64,000 nucleotides of DNA, taken from positions 19,733 through 83,732 of the forward strand of contig PDQQ01000014.1 in the NCBI GenBank assembly GCA_002747825.1, given 5' to 3'. Shown here one piece after another: positions 26,246 through 35,849 of the stretch. Under the pieces are notes generated by a model. That model was not told the origin of the DNA and made no database searches. It was given only the letters and a program-made list of their open reading frames with translations. The first letter of the stretch is position 1, and every line of letters starts with the position of its first letter. A program made the translations under genes and the position numbers. This stretch comes from Deltaproteobacteria bacterium (GTDB taxonomy: Bacteria; Desulfobacterota; Desulfobulbia; Desulfobulbales; Desulfocapsaceae).

Positions 26246-28915
26246 TCAGGCTTTGTCTTGCAGGTTCTTGCGAACCTCTGCAATTTTCAACAGCTTGGCA
26301 TCCAGGGCCGATTTTTCCTGGCGTACCTTGTCAATAACCTGGGCGGGTGCCTTGGCCAGAAATTTCTCGTTTGCCAGTTTTCCGGCAAGCTGAGTGTGTT
26401 TTGCAGCAATCTTTTTTTCTTGCCTTTCAAGCTTTGCCAGTTCAGTCTCAATATCTATCACCCCCTGCAAAGGGATCAATATTTTGATATCCTTGTAAAT
26501 ATAGGTTGCAACATTCTCCGGTGGCTCAATATCACTGCCGACCTGCAGGCTGCCAAGGCGGGTCATGTCGACTATTGCCGAGGCCTGGGACTGCAAGAGC
26601 GTAACCTGACGTTGCTCGCCACAGAGAACCACCGCATCCAGCCTGAGCGAAGGGTGCACCTCTTTTCCCGAGCGAATATTTCTGATACCAACCATAACCC
26701 CCATAAGAAGGTCCATCTGCTTGTCAACCTTGTTGTCTTCCCATTCCGGTCGAAGCTCCGGATAGGAACTGGTCATCAACAGCCCCCTCTTGCCCGGGAG
26801 TGCCGACCAAATCTCCTCGCTTATAAAGGGGATAATTGGGTGAACAAGCCCCAACACGGTCTCCAATACAGAAAAGAGAACACCTTGGGCCTGGCGTTTT
26901 GCCAAAGGATTATCGCTGAAAAGATCTGCCTTAATCCACTCAAGATACCAGTCACAGAACTCATGCCAGATAAATTGATAACTGACGGAGGCGACATCGT
27001 TGAAACGGTATTCATCAAGTGCAGAGCGAACCTGCCGTGTGGTCGAGGCAAGACGACTCAAGATCCACCGGTGAACAAGAGGAAGTGCCGCAGGGTCTTC
27101 GATTACCTCTTTCACGCCTTCATCGCACTGCCCTATATGCATAAGCGCAAAACGGGCAGCGTTCCAGATTTTGTTGATAAAATGTCGATATCCCTCAATC
27201 CTCTCTTCGTCAAGTTTGATTTCCCGGCCCTGGGCGGCAAAGGCCGTGAGGGTAAAACGCATGGCATCGGTACCATACTGCTGCATGACCACAAGAGGAT
27301 CAATCACATTGCCCGTCGATTTGGACATCTTTTTGCCGTCTTTATCGCGAACCAAGGCGTGCAGATAGACATCCCTGAAGGGGATCTCATCCATAAAATG
27401 CAGACCCATCATCATCATCCTGGCAACCCAGAAAAACAGGATATCAAAACTGGTCACCAGAATTGACGTGGGATAGAAGAGTTCGAGTTCCCGGGTCTTC
27501 TCCGGCCAGCCCATAGTCGAAAAAGGCCAAAGTGCAGAAGAAAACCAGGTATCAAGGACATCGGTCTCCTGAACAAGACGGACGGAAGCGCATTTGCTGC
27601 AACTCTCCGGCGTAACAGTATCAACAACTATTTCACCACAATCCTCACAGGTCCAGGCCGGGATACGGTGCCCCCACCAAAGCTGACGGGAAATACACCA
27701 GTCTCGGATATTGTCCATCCAGCTGTAAAAGGTATTGTACCAGTTGCGGGGATAGATATTGATCCGCCCTTCCTGTACGGCAGCCACGGCCTTTTCGGCC
27801 AGCGGCTTTACAGAGACAAACCATTGCACGGAGGTGGTTGGTTCACAAACCGTCTTGCAGCGGTAGCACTGGCCGACAGCGTGTTCATAGTCTTCACATT
27901 TTTCAAGGAACCCCAAACGCTCAAGGTCTCCGACAATCCTTTTTCGGCAATCAAAACGATCGATTCCGGCATACGGGCCGGCGGCTTCATTCATAATGCC
28001 CTTATCGTCCATAACCTTGAGCAGGGGGAGTGCGTGGCGCAGACCGATCTCATAATCATCCCGGTCATGGGAGGGGGTCACCTTCAATGCCCCGGTACCA
28101 AAGGCACGATCAACATGTTCATCCAAGACAACCGGTATAATACGCTCTGTCAGCGGCAGTCTGATACCAACCCCGACAAGATGCCGATAGCGTTCGTCTT
28201 CAGGATGAACGGCCACAGCGGTATCTCCGAGCATGGTCTCCGGCCGGGTGGTCGCCACCACCAGATACCCCGAATCATCGGCATAGGGATAGCGTATATG
28301 GTAGAGTTTTCCATTGGTCTCTTCGTGTTCGACCTCGTCGTCGGCAAGAGCGGTATGACAGCGGGGGCACCAGTTCACAATATAATCGCCTTTATAGATC
28401 AGCCCTTCCCTGTACAGCCGCACAAAGACCTCACGAACGGCCGCAGAAAGACCCTCGTCCATCGTAAATCGTTCCCGCCCCCAGTCACAGGAGGCTCCCA
28501 GCCTTTTCAACTGATGAACGATGTTGCCACCCTTATCTTGCTTCCACTCCCAGACCTTTTCGATAAAGGCCTCGCGGCCCAGATCATCCTTCGTTTTTCC
28601 TTCTGCCAACAGCTGACGTTCGACCACATTTTGTGTTGCGATACCGGCATGATCAGTTCCTGGCAGCCAGAGGGTGTTATATCCGCACATCCGCTTATAG
28701 CGGACAAGAACATCCTGCAGGGTATTATTCAAGGCATGCCCAATATGCAACACGCCGGTAACATTGGGTGGAGGGATAACGATCGAATAGGACTCTTTGC
28801 CGTCGTCCATAGAGGCCTTGAAGCTTTCGGCCGCTGTCCATTGGGCAAGCCATTTTTGCTCTACATCGGCAAACTGATACCCCTTCGTCAATAGTTTTTC
28901 GTTTTCTGTTGTCAT
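26246..28915 (-). CDS. valS: Valyl-tRNA synthetase
   Basis: This 889-residue class I synthetase has the HIGH motif (PNVTGVLHIGHALNNTL, ~55-70), the KMSKS motif (DGKKMSKSTGNVIDP), the editing domain between them ('TTRPETMLGDTAVAVHPEDERY'), zinc-ribbon-like Cys pairs ('CEDCGEIV' and 'CSKC') and a C-terminal coiled coil (~825-889) that clamps tRNA-Val. The length is typical. The start has no strong Shine-Dalgarno. It is followed by nadC. Confidence 0.97.
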   Translation of the reverse strand: MTTENEKLLTKGYQFADVEQKWLAQWTAAESFKASMDDGKESYSIVIPPPNVTGVLHIGHALNNTLQDVLVRYKRMCGYNTLWLPGTDHAGIATQNVVERQLLAEGKTKDDLGREAFIEKVWEWKQDKGGNIVHQLKRLGASCDWGRERFTMDEGLSAAVREVFVRLYREGLIYKGDYIVNWCPRCHTALADDEVEHEETNGKLYHIRYPYADDSGYLVVATTRPETMLGDTAVAVHPEDERYRHLVGVGIRLPLTERIIPVVLDEHVDRAFGTGALKVTPSHDRDDYEIGLRHALPLLKVMDDKGIMNEAAGPYAGIDRFDCRKRIVGDLERLGFLEKCEDYEHAVGQCYRCKTVCEPTTSVQWFVSVKPLAEKAVAAVQEGRINIYPRNWYNTFYSWMDNIRDWCISRQLWWGHRIPAWTCEDCGEIVVDTVTPESCSKCASVRLVQETDVLDTWFSSALWPFSTMGWPEKTRELELFYPTSILVTSFDILFFWVARMMMMGLHFMDEIPFRDVYLHALVRDKDGKKMSKSTGNVIDPLVVMQQYGTDAMRFTLTAFAAQGREIKLDEERIEGYRHFINKIWNAARFALMHIGQCDEGVKEVIEDPAALPLVHRWILSRLASTTRQVRSALDEYRFNDVASVSYQFIWHEFCDWYLEWIKADLFSDNPLAKRQAQGVLFSVLETVLGLVHPIIPFISEEIWSALPGKRGLLMTSSYPELRPEWEDNKVDKQMDLLMGVMVGIRNIRSGKEVHPSLRLDAVVLCGEQRQVTLLQSQASAIVDMTRLGSLQVGSDIEPPENVATYIYKDIKILIPLQGVIDIETELAKLERQEKKIAAKHTQLAGKLANEKFLAKAPAQVIDKVRQEKSALDAKLLKIAEVRKNLQDKA

Positions 28916-29266
28916 AATCTACTGGTAATACCTCTTCTCTTTTCTCGCTCAACGATAAAGCAACATTTTTTCTGTAAATTTCCTTAAGCCTTCGTATCCC
29001 CCAAGATTCCAGTGTCGCACTGGAAGATAACGAGGTTGTCAAGGCCAAGCCTTCGATACTCGTTCCTTGCAGTCTTGACACCCCGGCGACAGCACCGACC
29101 GATACGCGACGATGACAGAAAAAGAGTCACACTACCGAGGCAAGAGGAATAAGACTGCAGGATATTACAGACAATATACCTTGTACCTTGGCCTTACGAA
29201 AAACCTTGCCCATGAGAAATCCAGGCTACCCTATCTCAAGTCAGGTGTCAGTCCCATACCTCCAGG
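28916..29266. other. Intergenic region upstream of valS with a short hairpin
   Basis: No gene is supported in these 351 bases. A perfect 8-base stem with a 3-base loop (TTCCAGTG-TCG-CACTGGAA, 29007-29025) lies about 90 bases upstream of valS. It has no adjacent T-tract and does not resemble a T-box. It may be a leader structure or a protein-binding dyad; its role is unknown. Confidence 0.45.
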
Positions 29267-30460
29267 TTAATGCCCTTCCGAGACATGGCCCCGAAAGAAT
29301 CTCTCTCCAAGCAGAAAGGTCATCCCGCACATGGCGACACCACCGAGTACAATGAGATTCTCATGGAGGCTTGGAACGTAGGTTAGCAATTCAGGATAGT
29401 CGACCAGCCCCATGCCATGATACGAGGGGATGAGCTGCCCAACAATGACCAGATCATAGCGCATAAAATAGATACCAATCATACCAAGAAAGGCCGCAAC
29501 AAACAGCGCATTCATGTTACGCCCACGAACCAAGAGAATAATTGTAAAGGGAATGACCATTCCCAGCATGACCTCCCCACCCCAGAAATTCAGGGCGTAG
29601 TGCCCAGTCAACAGGGCCATCATCGACTCATATTTTCCAGGCGGATGGCCGGTAACACCGGTGATCATCTTCCAGCTGGTAAAGAAAATAATAATCGCCA
29701 TCATCAAAGCGCCCATCTTTGCCACACCTTCCATTGCCTTCTTCATTCTTTCATCCATCGACCAGCCGTTGGCCTTATAGGCAAGATAGGTGAAAAAGAT
29801 GATGGCAACGCAGCCGGACATTGCAGCAGAGGCAATAAAATAGATCGGCATATACGGGCCATGCCAGAATTCTCTGCCATTCAGCAGCCCAAAAACCGCG
29901 CCAAGGTTTGAGTGGGCAACAACACCGGTGAGAAGTCCGGCAAGCCCACAGGATGTAGCAATCGTATGTTTATCAAGCTGCAGCATAATAAATTCGGCTA
30001 TCATAAAGCAGAGGTAGGCCCCGTACAGGGTTCCCATCCACCAGATATTAGAGCTTAAATTCGCACCGACAACGTTACCGACCGGCATTCGCCATGAATT
30101 CTCAATCTCAAAGGCGATGACAAGAAAACCGGCCACGATCGTGGCAATCGACATAAAAACAGCCCGCTTTGCAATGGGGTTGAAATTCTCAAAACCAAAA
30201 ACGTGTCCGACCGAAGAAACGATACAAAGACCGGTGGACGTCACGACAAAAAAGACATAGGCGGCAATCAAAACTCCCCAAGGAACCTCACGGCTGATCC
30301 CGAAGGTATGTTCGTGTCCGACATACAAAGAGTGAACACCGGCCCCAACACCAATCAGGGTTAACAGTCCCAACAGGACTATTGCGACATTATAAGTGCC
30401 TGAATTGCTTGCCTCCAGTCCGCCTTCTGTGGGAAGAATCGCTGCTAGATATTTAATCAT
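29267..30460 (-). CDS. NrfD-family membrane subunit of a quinone-linked redox complex
   Basis: This 397-residue polytopic protein has about ten membrane segments and NrfD/PsrC-type motifs such as 'VGAGVHSLYVGHEH', 'EVPWGVLIAAYVFFVVTSTGLC', and 'HGPYMPIYFIASAAMSG'. NrfD proteins exchange electrons and protons with menaquinone. ATG 30460 is chosen because GAGG precedes it at 8 bases. It is the last gene of a three-gene unit after the FeS and cytochrome subunits. It resembles the membrane subunits of DsrP, Hmc, Qrc or Cbc complexes, but the exact complex is not assigned. Confidence 0.85.
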   Translation of the reverse strand: MIKYLAAILPTEGGLEASNSGTYNVAIVLLGLLTLIGVGAGVHSLYVGHEHTFGISREVPWGVLIAAYVFFVVTSTGLCIVSSVGHVFGFENFNPIAKRAVFMSIATIVAGFLVIAFEIENSWRMPVGNVVGANLSSNIWWMGTLYGAYLCFMIAEFIMLQLDKHTIATSCGLAGLLTGVVAHSNLGAVFGLLNGREFWHGPYMPIYFIASAAMSGCVAIIFFTYLAYKANGWSMDERMKKAMEGVAKMGALMMAIIIFFTSWKMITGVTGHPPGKYESMMALLTGHYALNFWGGEVMLGMVIPFTIILLVRGRNMNALFVAAFLGMIGIYFMRYDLVIVGQLIPSYHGMGLVDYPELLTYVPSLHENLIVLGGVAMCGMTFLLGERFFRGHVSEGH

Positions 30461-30621
30461 GGTTTGCCTCGCAATTATACTCATTTATTTTGTAGCTACA
30501 TCGTCTCAACACAATGCCAGACGGGGTATCGACCAGCTGCCATCGACCTCTTCTGATAAAACAATCAAGGATCGAAACCGGTCTTTCCGAAGAAAACGCC
30601 CCATCGACTCTGCAACCGCTC

Positions 30622-31044
30622 CTAATGGGCTTCTTCCTCTGCAGGAGCTCCCTCACCCTCCATTCGCGCATGACCTCGCACGCCAATATGGCATAAGGTG
30701 CAGCGTTTCTCAGCGGAGAAGGCGGTAGACCCGTCATGACAGGCACCGCAGTATCCCCCCTCGTAGATAGTTTCCATGATAAAATCTTCATTCTCCTGGG
30801 CCAGACCAGCCTCCATCTCAAAAAGGTCGTCGTGGCAGGAGTCGCATTCAAGTTCAGCGTCCATCGTATGTATTTTATGAAAAAAGATAACTGACTTAAC
30901 CGGCTGTACCCAGACTATTGGCTCCTCCGGGCCATAGGTGTCTTCATCGTATTCTTCGTCTGCGCCTTCATCTCCACTTGCACACAACATAGACGTGGAA
31001 AGCAAAAGGACAGTGAAAGCCAGCAGAATTTGAATAATCTTCAT
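30622..31044 (-). CDS. Periplasmic triheme c-type cytochrome (c7-like)
   Basis: The 140-residue product has a signal peptide (~1-22) and three CxxCH haem motifs: CDSCH, CGACH and CTLCH. 'VIFFHKIHTMDAELECDSCHDDLF' before the first haem supplies the distal histidines, as in c7-type triheme domains (F-H-x-x-H pattern). An acidic stretch follows the signal, and an acidic tail ends the protein. ATG 31044 is preceded by GGAGAAG. It lies between the FeS subunit and the NrfD subunit and should carry electrons between periplasmic donors and the FeS/NrfD module. DsrJ is an alternative triheme comparison. Confidence 0.88.
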   Translation of the reverse strand: MKIIQILLAFTVLLLSTSMLCASGDEGADEEYDEDTYGPEEPIVWVQPVKSVIFFHKIHTMDAELECDSCHDDLFEMEAGLAQENEDFIMETIYEGGYCGACHDGSTAFSAEKRCTLCHIGVRGHARMEGEGAPAEEEAH

Positions 31045-31101
31045 AATCTTCTCCATGTATGAATCTTTCATCCGTTAGCGAGGCATGCACCTCGGCTTTC
31101 C

Positions 31102-31857
31102 TTATCTATTGATGTAAAACACGTTAGGAATCGCTCCTGTTTCAGGGCGTAGAACCCAGACAATCGTCTCAGGGGCGTGTACAAGTTGTGATACCCTGCT
31201 TGCAGGATCGGCAAGATCACCAAAAATACGAACATCGGCAGGACAGGCTTCGGCGCAGGCAGTATTGTTTTCGCCTTTGGAAAGTTTGCTTTCCAGACAG
31301 AAATCGCATTTGTCAATGGCCCTGGTCTCTTCCTTAAAATAACGGGCATTGTAGGGACAGGCAGTCATACAGGTCTTACAGCCGATACAGCGGCCGGGAT
31401 TCATGCGTACAATACCCGTCTTCTCGTCTTTCCAGGTGGCCGTGGTCGGACAGACGCGAACACAAGGTGGCCTGTTACAGTGATTGCATAAAACAGGCAT
31501 GAAGATTGTTTCATAACTGTCTTCGCCAAGAGACCTTCTTTTTTCCAGGATAGTCGTTCTAAAGCCATAGGCCGGCACATCGTTTATCTTGACGCAGGCG
31601 TCTTTACAGCGTTCACAGTCAATGCAGAGATGCTCACGAAACACCATACTGTAATGAGGGGTATAGGGATATTTCCCCTGAGGTGGAACAACATCGCCCA
31701 GACCGTATGCATCCGTGGCTGAGGTCAACGAGAGGATATTCCCTCCAAGATAGAGGCCGGTAACAGTCAAGCCCAGTTTTAAAAAATTTCTTCTCTCAGC
31801 AGAAGACAGACTATCAAGGTCTTCGCTTTCCATTTTCTCCAAGTCACTAATTTTCAT
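31102..31857 (-). CDS. Tat-exported ferredoxin-like FeS subunit (DsrO/HmcB/NrfC type)
   Basis: This 251-residue protein has an N-terminal Tat motif (AERRNFLKLG, ~21-30) with a hydrophobic stretch, then 16 cysteines in four [4Fe-4S] motifs: CIDCERCKDAC, CNHCNRPPCVRVCP, CIGCKTCMTACP and CDFC...CAEACP. This is the architecture of periplasmic electron-transfer subunits paired with NrfD membrane proteins. It is first in the operon, with AGAGG before the ATG. It should pass electrons between the triheme cytochrome and the quinone-reactive membrane subunit. Confidence 0.9.
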   Translation of the reverse strand: MKISDLEKMESEDLDSLSSAERRNFLKLGLTVTGLYLGGNILSLTSATDAYGLGDVVPPQGKYPYTPHYSMVFREHLCIDCERCKDACVKINDVPAYGFRTTILEKRRSLGEDSYETIFMPVLCNHCNRPPCVRVCPTTATWKDEKTGIVRMNPGRCIGCKTCMTACPYNARYFKEETRAIDKCDFCLESKLSKGENNTACAEACPADVRIFGDLADPASRVSQLVHAPETIVWVLRPETGAIPNVFYINR

Positions 31858-32302
31858 AATTCGCCTCTTTTAGTCCTCCGCTGGAACGCCACATTTCACA
31901 TTGCACACCACCACAGGCTCACCTCTTTACTTCAGATTCCTGTAATAGGTCCATCCCAGCAAAAGACACCGCCAAAAAGAATCTTGAAAACCGGTAAACA
32001 CAACCTAAATCAAGCCCCTAAAGGCCTAACATCTCAACACATTAGCTTTATCGGCCCTCCCATACCGCAATGCGTTTTTCATTGTAAAAACAACACAATA
32101 ACAAGATAAAATACTCCTATAACTAAATGATCGTCTCGTATTTGTCAATAGCCGCTCCGGAGCAGGTAAACCCGGACGTATCGCTCAAAATTAATCGCTG
32201 TTCCTTCAAAAAACGAAGGGGCCGTAGCAGTGGGCAGGAATTTTTCCAGCACCTCTTCTTCAGCCCCTTTTTTCTCAAACAAAGGCGTTGAACAACAGTA
32301 TT
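31858..32302. other. Intergenic region without a supported gene
   Basis: This 445-base spacer separates the FeS subunit start from the end of the DUF3060-like gene. I see no credible ORF, tRNA or repeat. It presumably holds the promoter of the redox operon, but no clear sigma-70 hexamer pair stood out. Confidence 0.45.
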
Positions 32303-32773
32303 CTACATACCCGGAAAGGTATTGCCCTCACCCCGGTTCTCTATCTGTACCCCGTCATCAGGAAAGATAATCACATTGTCATTGCCCAGAACCTGGATTC
32401 GCCCAACACCGTCTGGAAGCACAATACGGTTGTCCTCACCTTCCACAACCAGACGGGACGGCTTGCCCGTGCATGTCACCGCATTATCATCACCACGGAC
32501 AACGACAGTCTGACCAGCAGCAGCCATGTTTATCGTCGCACCGTTGCCTTCGATAACAGCATTTCCAGCAGCACTTTCTTTACCGCCTGTGCTCACCGCA
32601 ACTCCAGGAGCGGTGATTGAGCCATCTGCATCAATCATCACACCCGGGGCGGAAATGCTGCCATCGCTTCGTATCTCAACGCCTGGCGCACTGACAACGA
32701 CATCCGATCCAGCAACAGCGCCATCAATCCAGCAAAACAACACAAGAAAGAACCCTAAAAGTATTTTTTTCAT
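32303..32773 (-). CDS. Secreted DUF3060-like beta-repeat protein
   Basis: The 156-residue product has a signal peptide (1-21, cleavage near VAG). A repeated module follows, SAPGVxIxxDGSI, seen as 'VSAPGVEIRSDGS', 'ISAPGVMIDADGS' and 'ITAPGVAVSTGG'. The C-terminal half has 'VVRGDDNAVTCTG', 'LVVEGEDNRIVLPDGVGRIQVLGNDNVIIFPD', a pattern of short beta-strands with Asn/Gly turns typical of DUF3060. GAGG precedes the ATG. No partner gene is obvious; it is probably exported to the periplasm or cell surface. Function unknown. Confidence 0.7.
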   Translation of the reverse strand: MKKILLGFFLVLFCWIDGAVAGSDVVVSAPGVEIRSDGSISAPGVMIDADGSITAPGVAVSTGGKESAAGNAVIEGNGATINMAAAGQTVVVRGDDNAVTCTGKPSRLVVEGEDNRIVLPDGVGRIQVLGNDNVIIFPDDGVQIENRGEGNTFPGM

Positions 32774-33112
32774 CGTATCCTCACAGCTATTTTGAAATGG
32801 TAAACAAAACTCGGCAATCCCAGATTGCCGTAGCGGCTTAAGAGAACAAGATAGAGTTGAACTTACAGGAATACAAGGGTAAAATCTTTTCTCGTCTCTG
32901 TGGGGAGCATGAGTAAATAAACCGGATTTGCAAACATTCCACCCATATAATCTCGGGCAAAGAGAGCCACGAATAAAGCTGAAAAACCAATTTATCCGAT
33001 TCTGCGCACTCTTTTCGTGGGAAAGATTACGTTACTGTAGTATAACTCCTAGCCTGAATTGATCTACGTCTCTTCGACTCCAATTGTAAAAACATTAGCT
33101 GCAGGTTATCAG
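32774..33112. other. Intergenic region upstream of the glycan cluster
   Basis: This 339-base divergent spacer holds the promoter regions of the DUF3060-like gene (minus) and the UXS-like gene (plus). A TATAAC sequence (about 33041-33046) could be a -10 for the latter, but no matching -35 was recognised. The open frame continues upstream of the UXS start to 33059 without family similarity. Confidence 0.4.
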
Positions 33113-34084
33113 ATGAAAACAGAACGAAAAAGGGTTCTTGTAACGGGCGGGGCCGGTTTTCTGGGTTCCCATTTATGCAAAAGGCTCCTGGACGAATCCT
33201 GCGAGGTTCTCTGCCTGGATAATTACTTTACCGGCAGTAAAGCAAACATAGTCTCTCTGATACCCAACCCCTACTTTGAGATGGTCCGGCACGACATAAC
33301 CTTTCCCCTGTATCTTGAAATAGACGAAATTTATAACCTTGCTTGCCCGGCATCGCCTATTCATTATCAGCATGACCCGGTCCAGACCTTAAAAACAAGT
33401 GTGCATGGTGCCATAAATATGCTGGGCCTGGCAAAACGGGTTAAGGCCAAGATCTTCCAAGCCTCAACCAGTGAAGTCTATGGAGATCCCAGCATCCACC
33501 CGCAACCTGAGCGCTACTGGGGAAATGTCAATCCGATCGGTGTGCGTTCCTGCTACGATGAAGGAAAACGCTGTGCCGAAACCCTGTTTTTTGACTACCA
33601 TAGACAGCACAAGGTCAATATCCGGGTTGGCCGACTGTTCAACACCTATGGTCCGAATATGCACCCCAACGATGGCAGGGTGGTCTCAAATTTCATTATT
33701 CAGGCCCTGCAAAATCGTGACATCACTATTTACGGTGACGGTCAGCAAACCCGCTCTTTTTGCTATGTTGATGACCTCATCGAACTCATGGTACGTTTTA
33801 TGTCAGCCGATGACAGCTTTACCGGACCAATGAACATGGGCAATCCTGGTGAATTCACGATAAAGGAACTTGCCGAAATAGTTATTGATATGACCCGCTC
33901 TTCCTCTCAACTCTCGTTTGTAGAACTGCCCCAGGATGACCCCAAACAGCGCCAGCCAGACATCACTCTGGCAAAAGAAAAACTTGGCTGGACGCCGAAA
34001 GTGAAGCTTGAAGAGGGGCTGGTAAAGACCATAGATTATTTTGACACCTTGCTCAGCAAACAAAATGAACATAATACCCGATAA
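33113..34084 (+). CDS. UDP-glucuronate decarboxylase-like NAD-dependent epimerase/dehydratase
   Basis: This 323-residue short-chain dehydrogenase has the NAD motif [12 protein letters not shown] (~9-20), '[12 protein letters not shown]', '[31 protein letters not shown]', '[11 protein letters not shown]', catalytic '[11 protein letters not shown]' (YxxxK), '[22 protein letters not shown]' and '[13 protein letters not shown]'. These match UDP-xylose synthase (UXS), which makes UDP-xylose from UDP-glucuronate. ATG 33113 starts just before the dinucleotide fold. It opens the glycan cluster. Confidence 0.88.
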   Translation: MKTERKRVLVTGGAGFLGSHLCKRLLDESCEVLCLDNYFTGSKANIVSLIPNPYFEMVRHDITFPLYLEIDEIYNLACPASPIHYQHDPVQTLKTSVHGAINMLGLAKRVKAKIFQASTSEVYGDPSIHPQPERYWGNVNPIGVRSCYDEGKRCAETLFFDYHRQHKVNIRVGRLFNTYGPNMHPNDGRVVSNFIIQALQNRDITIYGDGQQTRSFCYVDDLIELMVRFMSADDSFTGPMNMGNPGEFTIKELAEIVIDMTRSSSQLSFVELPQDDPKQRQPDITLAKEKLGWTPKVKLEEGLVKTIDYFDTLLSKQNEHNTR

Positions 34085-34214
34085 TCCAATACCTTCTCGA
34101 CAGACAACAGCTCTGTAGCGGTAGACGTTTGCCCTCTGTTACAATCTGGTCTGCGGAGTGTTGTTTTTACCTTGGGCATGAGCAGAAGAATCTTTTGCCC
34201 CGAGCACGAAAGAT

Positions 34215-35849
34215 ATGAAACGATACAGTCCCGACACAAACAACTCCTATGATCTGCTTATTGTCGGCGGTGGCATCTATGGTGCTGCTATGGCCTACAC
34301 GGCCATATTAAACGGGTTGCGGACACTGCTGGTTGAACAAGATGACTTTGGCCAACACACCTCGGCCAAATCGCAAAAGGTGCTGCATGGCGGTCTGCGC
34401 TATCTGCAAACCCTTGATATAAGACGTGTCATGGAATCGATACGCGAACGGCAACGCTTCTATCATCTCTTTCCGCACCAGGCACAACCCCTCCCTTGTA
34501 TACTACCAACACAGGGCTATGCCACAAAGGGAAACGAGGCCTTTTACCTGGCTTTTCGGATCTACAGGCTCCTTGAGAGGCTGGTATGCAAAAAGAAACT
34601 CGACGCAAACCGCGACAAACGCCCCAGACTGCTCTCAAGAGACGAGGTCTGTCAGCGCTTTCCCCATATGCAAAACAGAAAATTTCGTGGTGGAGCCCTC
34701 TGGTATGATGGCATCTGCCTTGAACCAGAACGGGTTATTCTCGGCCTTATTGGCGGAGCCATGCGACTGGGCTGCGATGCGGCCAACTATATGAAGGCTG
34801 GGCCTATCAAACGTCTGGCAACAGACACACTTTCGGTGCAACTGCAGGACACACAGACAAACACCGTCCATAGTGTGAGCTGCAAAAAGATTGCCCTGTG
34901 CACCGGGCCCTGGTTCCAGGAAAGGATGCTCGAGGCCCCTCTTCCCAAGGCCCTTGCAGAGCTCAACCTCATTCGAGGAATGAACCTCGTCGTCCCTGCC
35001 CTGTTTGACTCTGCAACCTCTTTTGCCACAAAGGCCGTGAGCCAGGCCGGCTCCAGATTTCTTTTCACTGTGCCCTGGAAAACATATTCCATTGAGGGTA
35101 CAGATTGGCAGGAGTGTCACTCGCGAGAGGAACTCAAAGAAGGAATCGAACAAACCACCGAGGAATTTCATCACCTGACCTGCGGAATCCTTGGTTTTTC
35201 GGGGACAGACATTCCGGTACTCTCAAGGCATATTGGCCTTGTTCCGGGCTGTAAAAAGGGCAAAGAAGAGGCGGCCGAACAGATTTTATCTCACTACAGG
35301 CTTGTTGATCTTGAGGGGAGAAAATCCGGAGACATTCTGCAGGTGCTGGGGGTAAAATTCACCACCGCCTTTGATGTCGTCCTCAAGGCCCTGCAAAGAC
35401 TCTTTCCAAAACAAAAGATACAGGATATTCTCGCGTACGATAACCTTCCCCAGGGCAGTCCGGCACAAGAGGCTTTGAGCGTTCTCTCCATATATCAACA
35501 ACGCTATACGGGAATTCTTGATCCCGGGCAATGCCAGACACTTTTCCGTCTCTTTGGAATAGACAGCCCGGCCATCATCAAAAAAGAGTTTATCTCCGTC
35601 GTGGAACATCGGCAACCGGTTTCAACAGAGCTCTTTTACAGAGGTCTGGCAAACCACTGCATAGAAAAAGAGATGGTCTTCCATCTTGATGATCTGATCT
35701 ATCGCAGGATTTTTCCAGACCTGCCGGGACTGCCCGACAAAGAGATAATCGACATTCTCGCCGATGTATTACGCGAAAAACTCGGCTGGACGCAGGAAAA
35801 GAGATCCGAAGAGATACAATCCCTGAAACAGAGGCAACAGAATCAATGA
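34215..35849 (+). CDS. FAD-dependent glycerol-3-phosphate dehydrogenase
   Basis: The 544-residue protein has the FAD-binding Rossmann motif VGGGIYGAAMAYTA near the N-terminus and 'SAKSQKVLHGGLRYLQTLDIRRVMESIRERQ', a signature of GlpD/GlpA. 'FTVPWKTYSIEGTDW' and a C-terminal helical domain also fit. It oxidises G3P to dihydroxyacetone phosphate with electron transfer to quinone. Unusually, it sits inside a sugar-nucleotide cluster and overlaps galE by ATGA; the Ugp G3P importer is encoded about 12 kb upstream. A related FAD oxidoreductase with a different substrate is possible. Confidence 0.8.
   Translation: MKRYSPDTNNSYDLLIVGGGIYGAAMAYTAILNGLRTLLVEQDDFGQHTSAKSQKVLHGGLRYLQTLDIRRVMESIRERQRFYHLFPHQAQPLPCILPTQGYATKGNEAFYLAFRIYRLLERLVCKKKLDANRDKRPRLLSRDEVCQRFPHMQNRKFRGGALWYDGICLEPERVILGLIGGAMRLGCDAANYMKAGPIKRLATDTLSVQLQDTQTNTVHSVSCKKIALCTGPWFQERMLEAPLPKALAELNLIRGMNLVVPALFDSATSFATKAVSQAGSRFLFTVPWKTYSIEGTDWQECHSREELKEGIEQTTEEFHHLTCGILGFSGTDIPVLSRHIGLVPGCKKGKEEAAEQILSHYRLVDLEGRKSGDILQVLGVKFTTAFDVVLKALQRLFPKQKIQDILAYDNLPQGSPAQEALSVLSIYQQRYTGILDPGQCQTLFRLFGIDSPAIIKKEFISVVEHRQPVSTELFYRGLANHCIEKEMVFHLDDLIYRRIFPDLPGLPDKEIIDILADVLREKLGWTQEKRSEEIQSLKQRQQNQ

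Noticed and set aside
26003..27466. A 487-codon plus-strand frame opposite nadC and valS
   Set aside because: It overlaps valS and nadC antisense. No domain or ribosome site is seen, while both minus-strand genes are complete.
27668..28894. A 408-codon plus-strand frame opposite valS
   Set aside because: Antisense to the HIGH-motif half of valS with no recognisable family.
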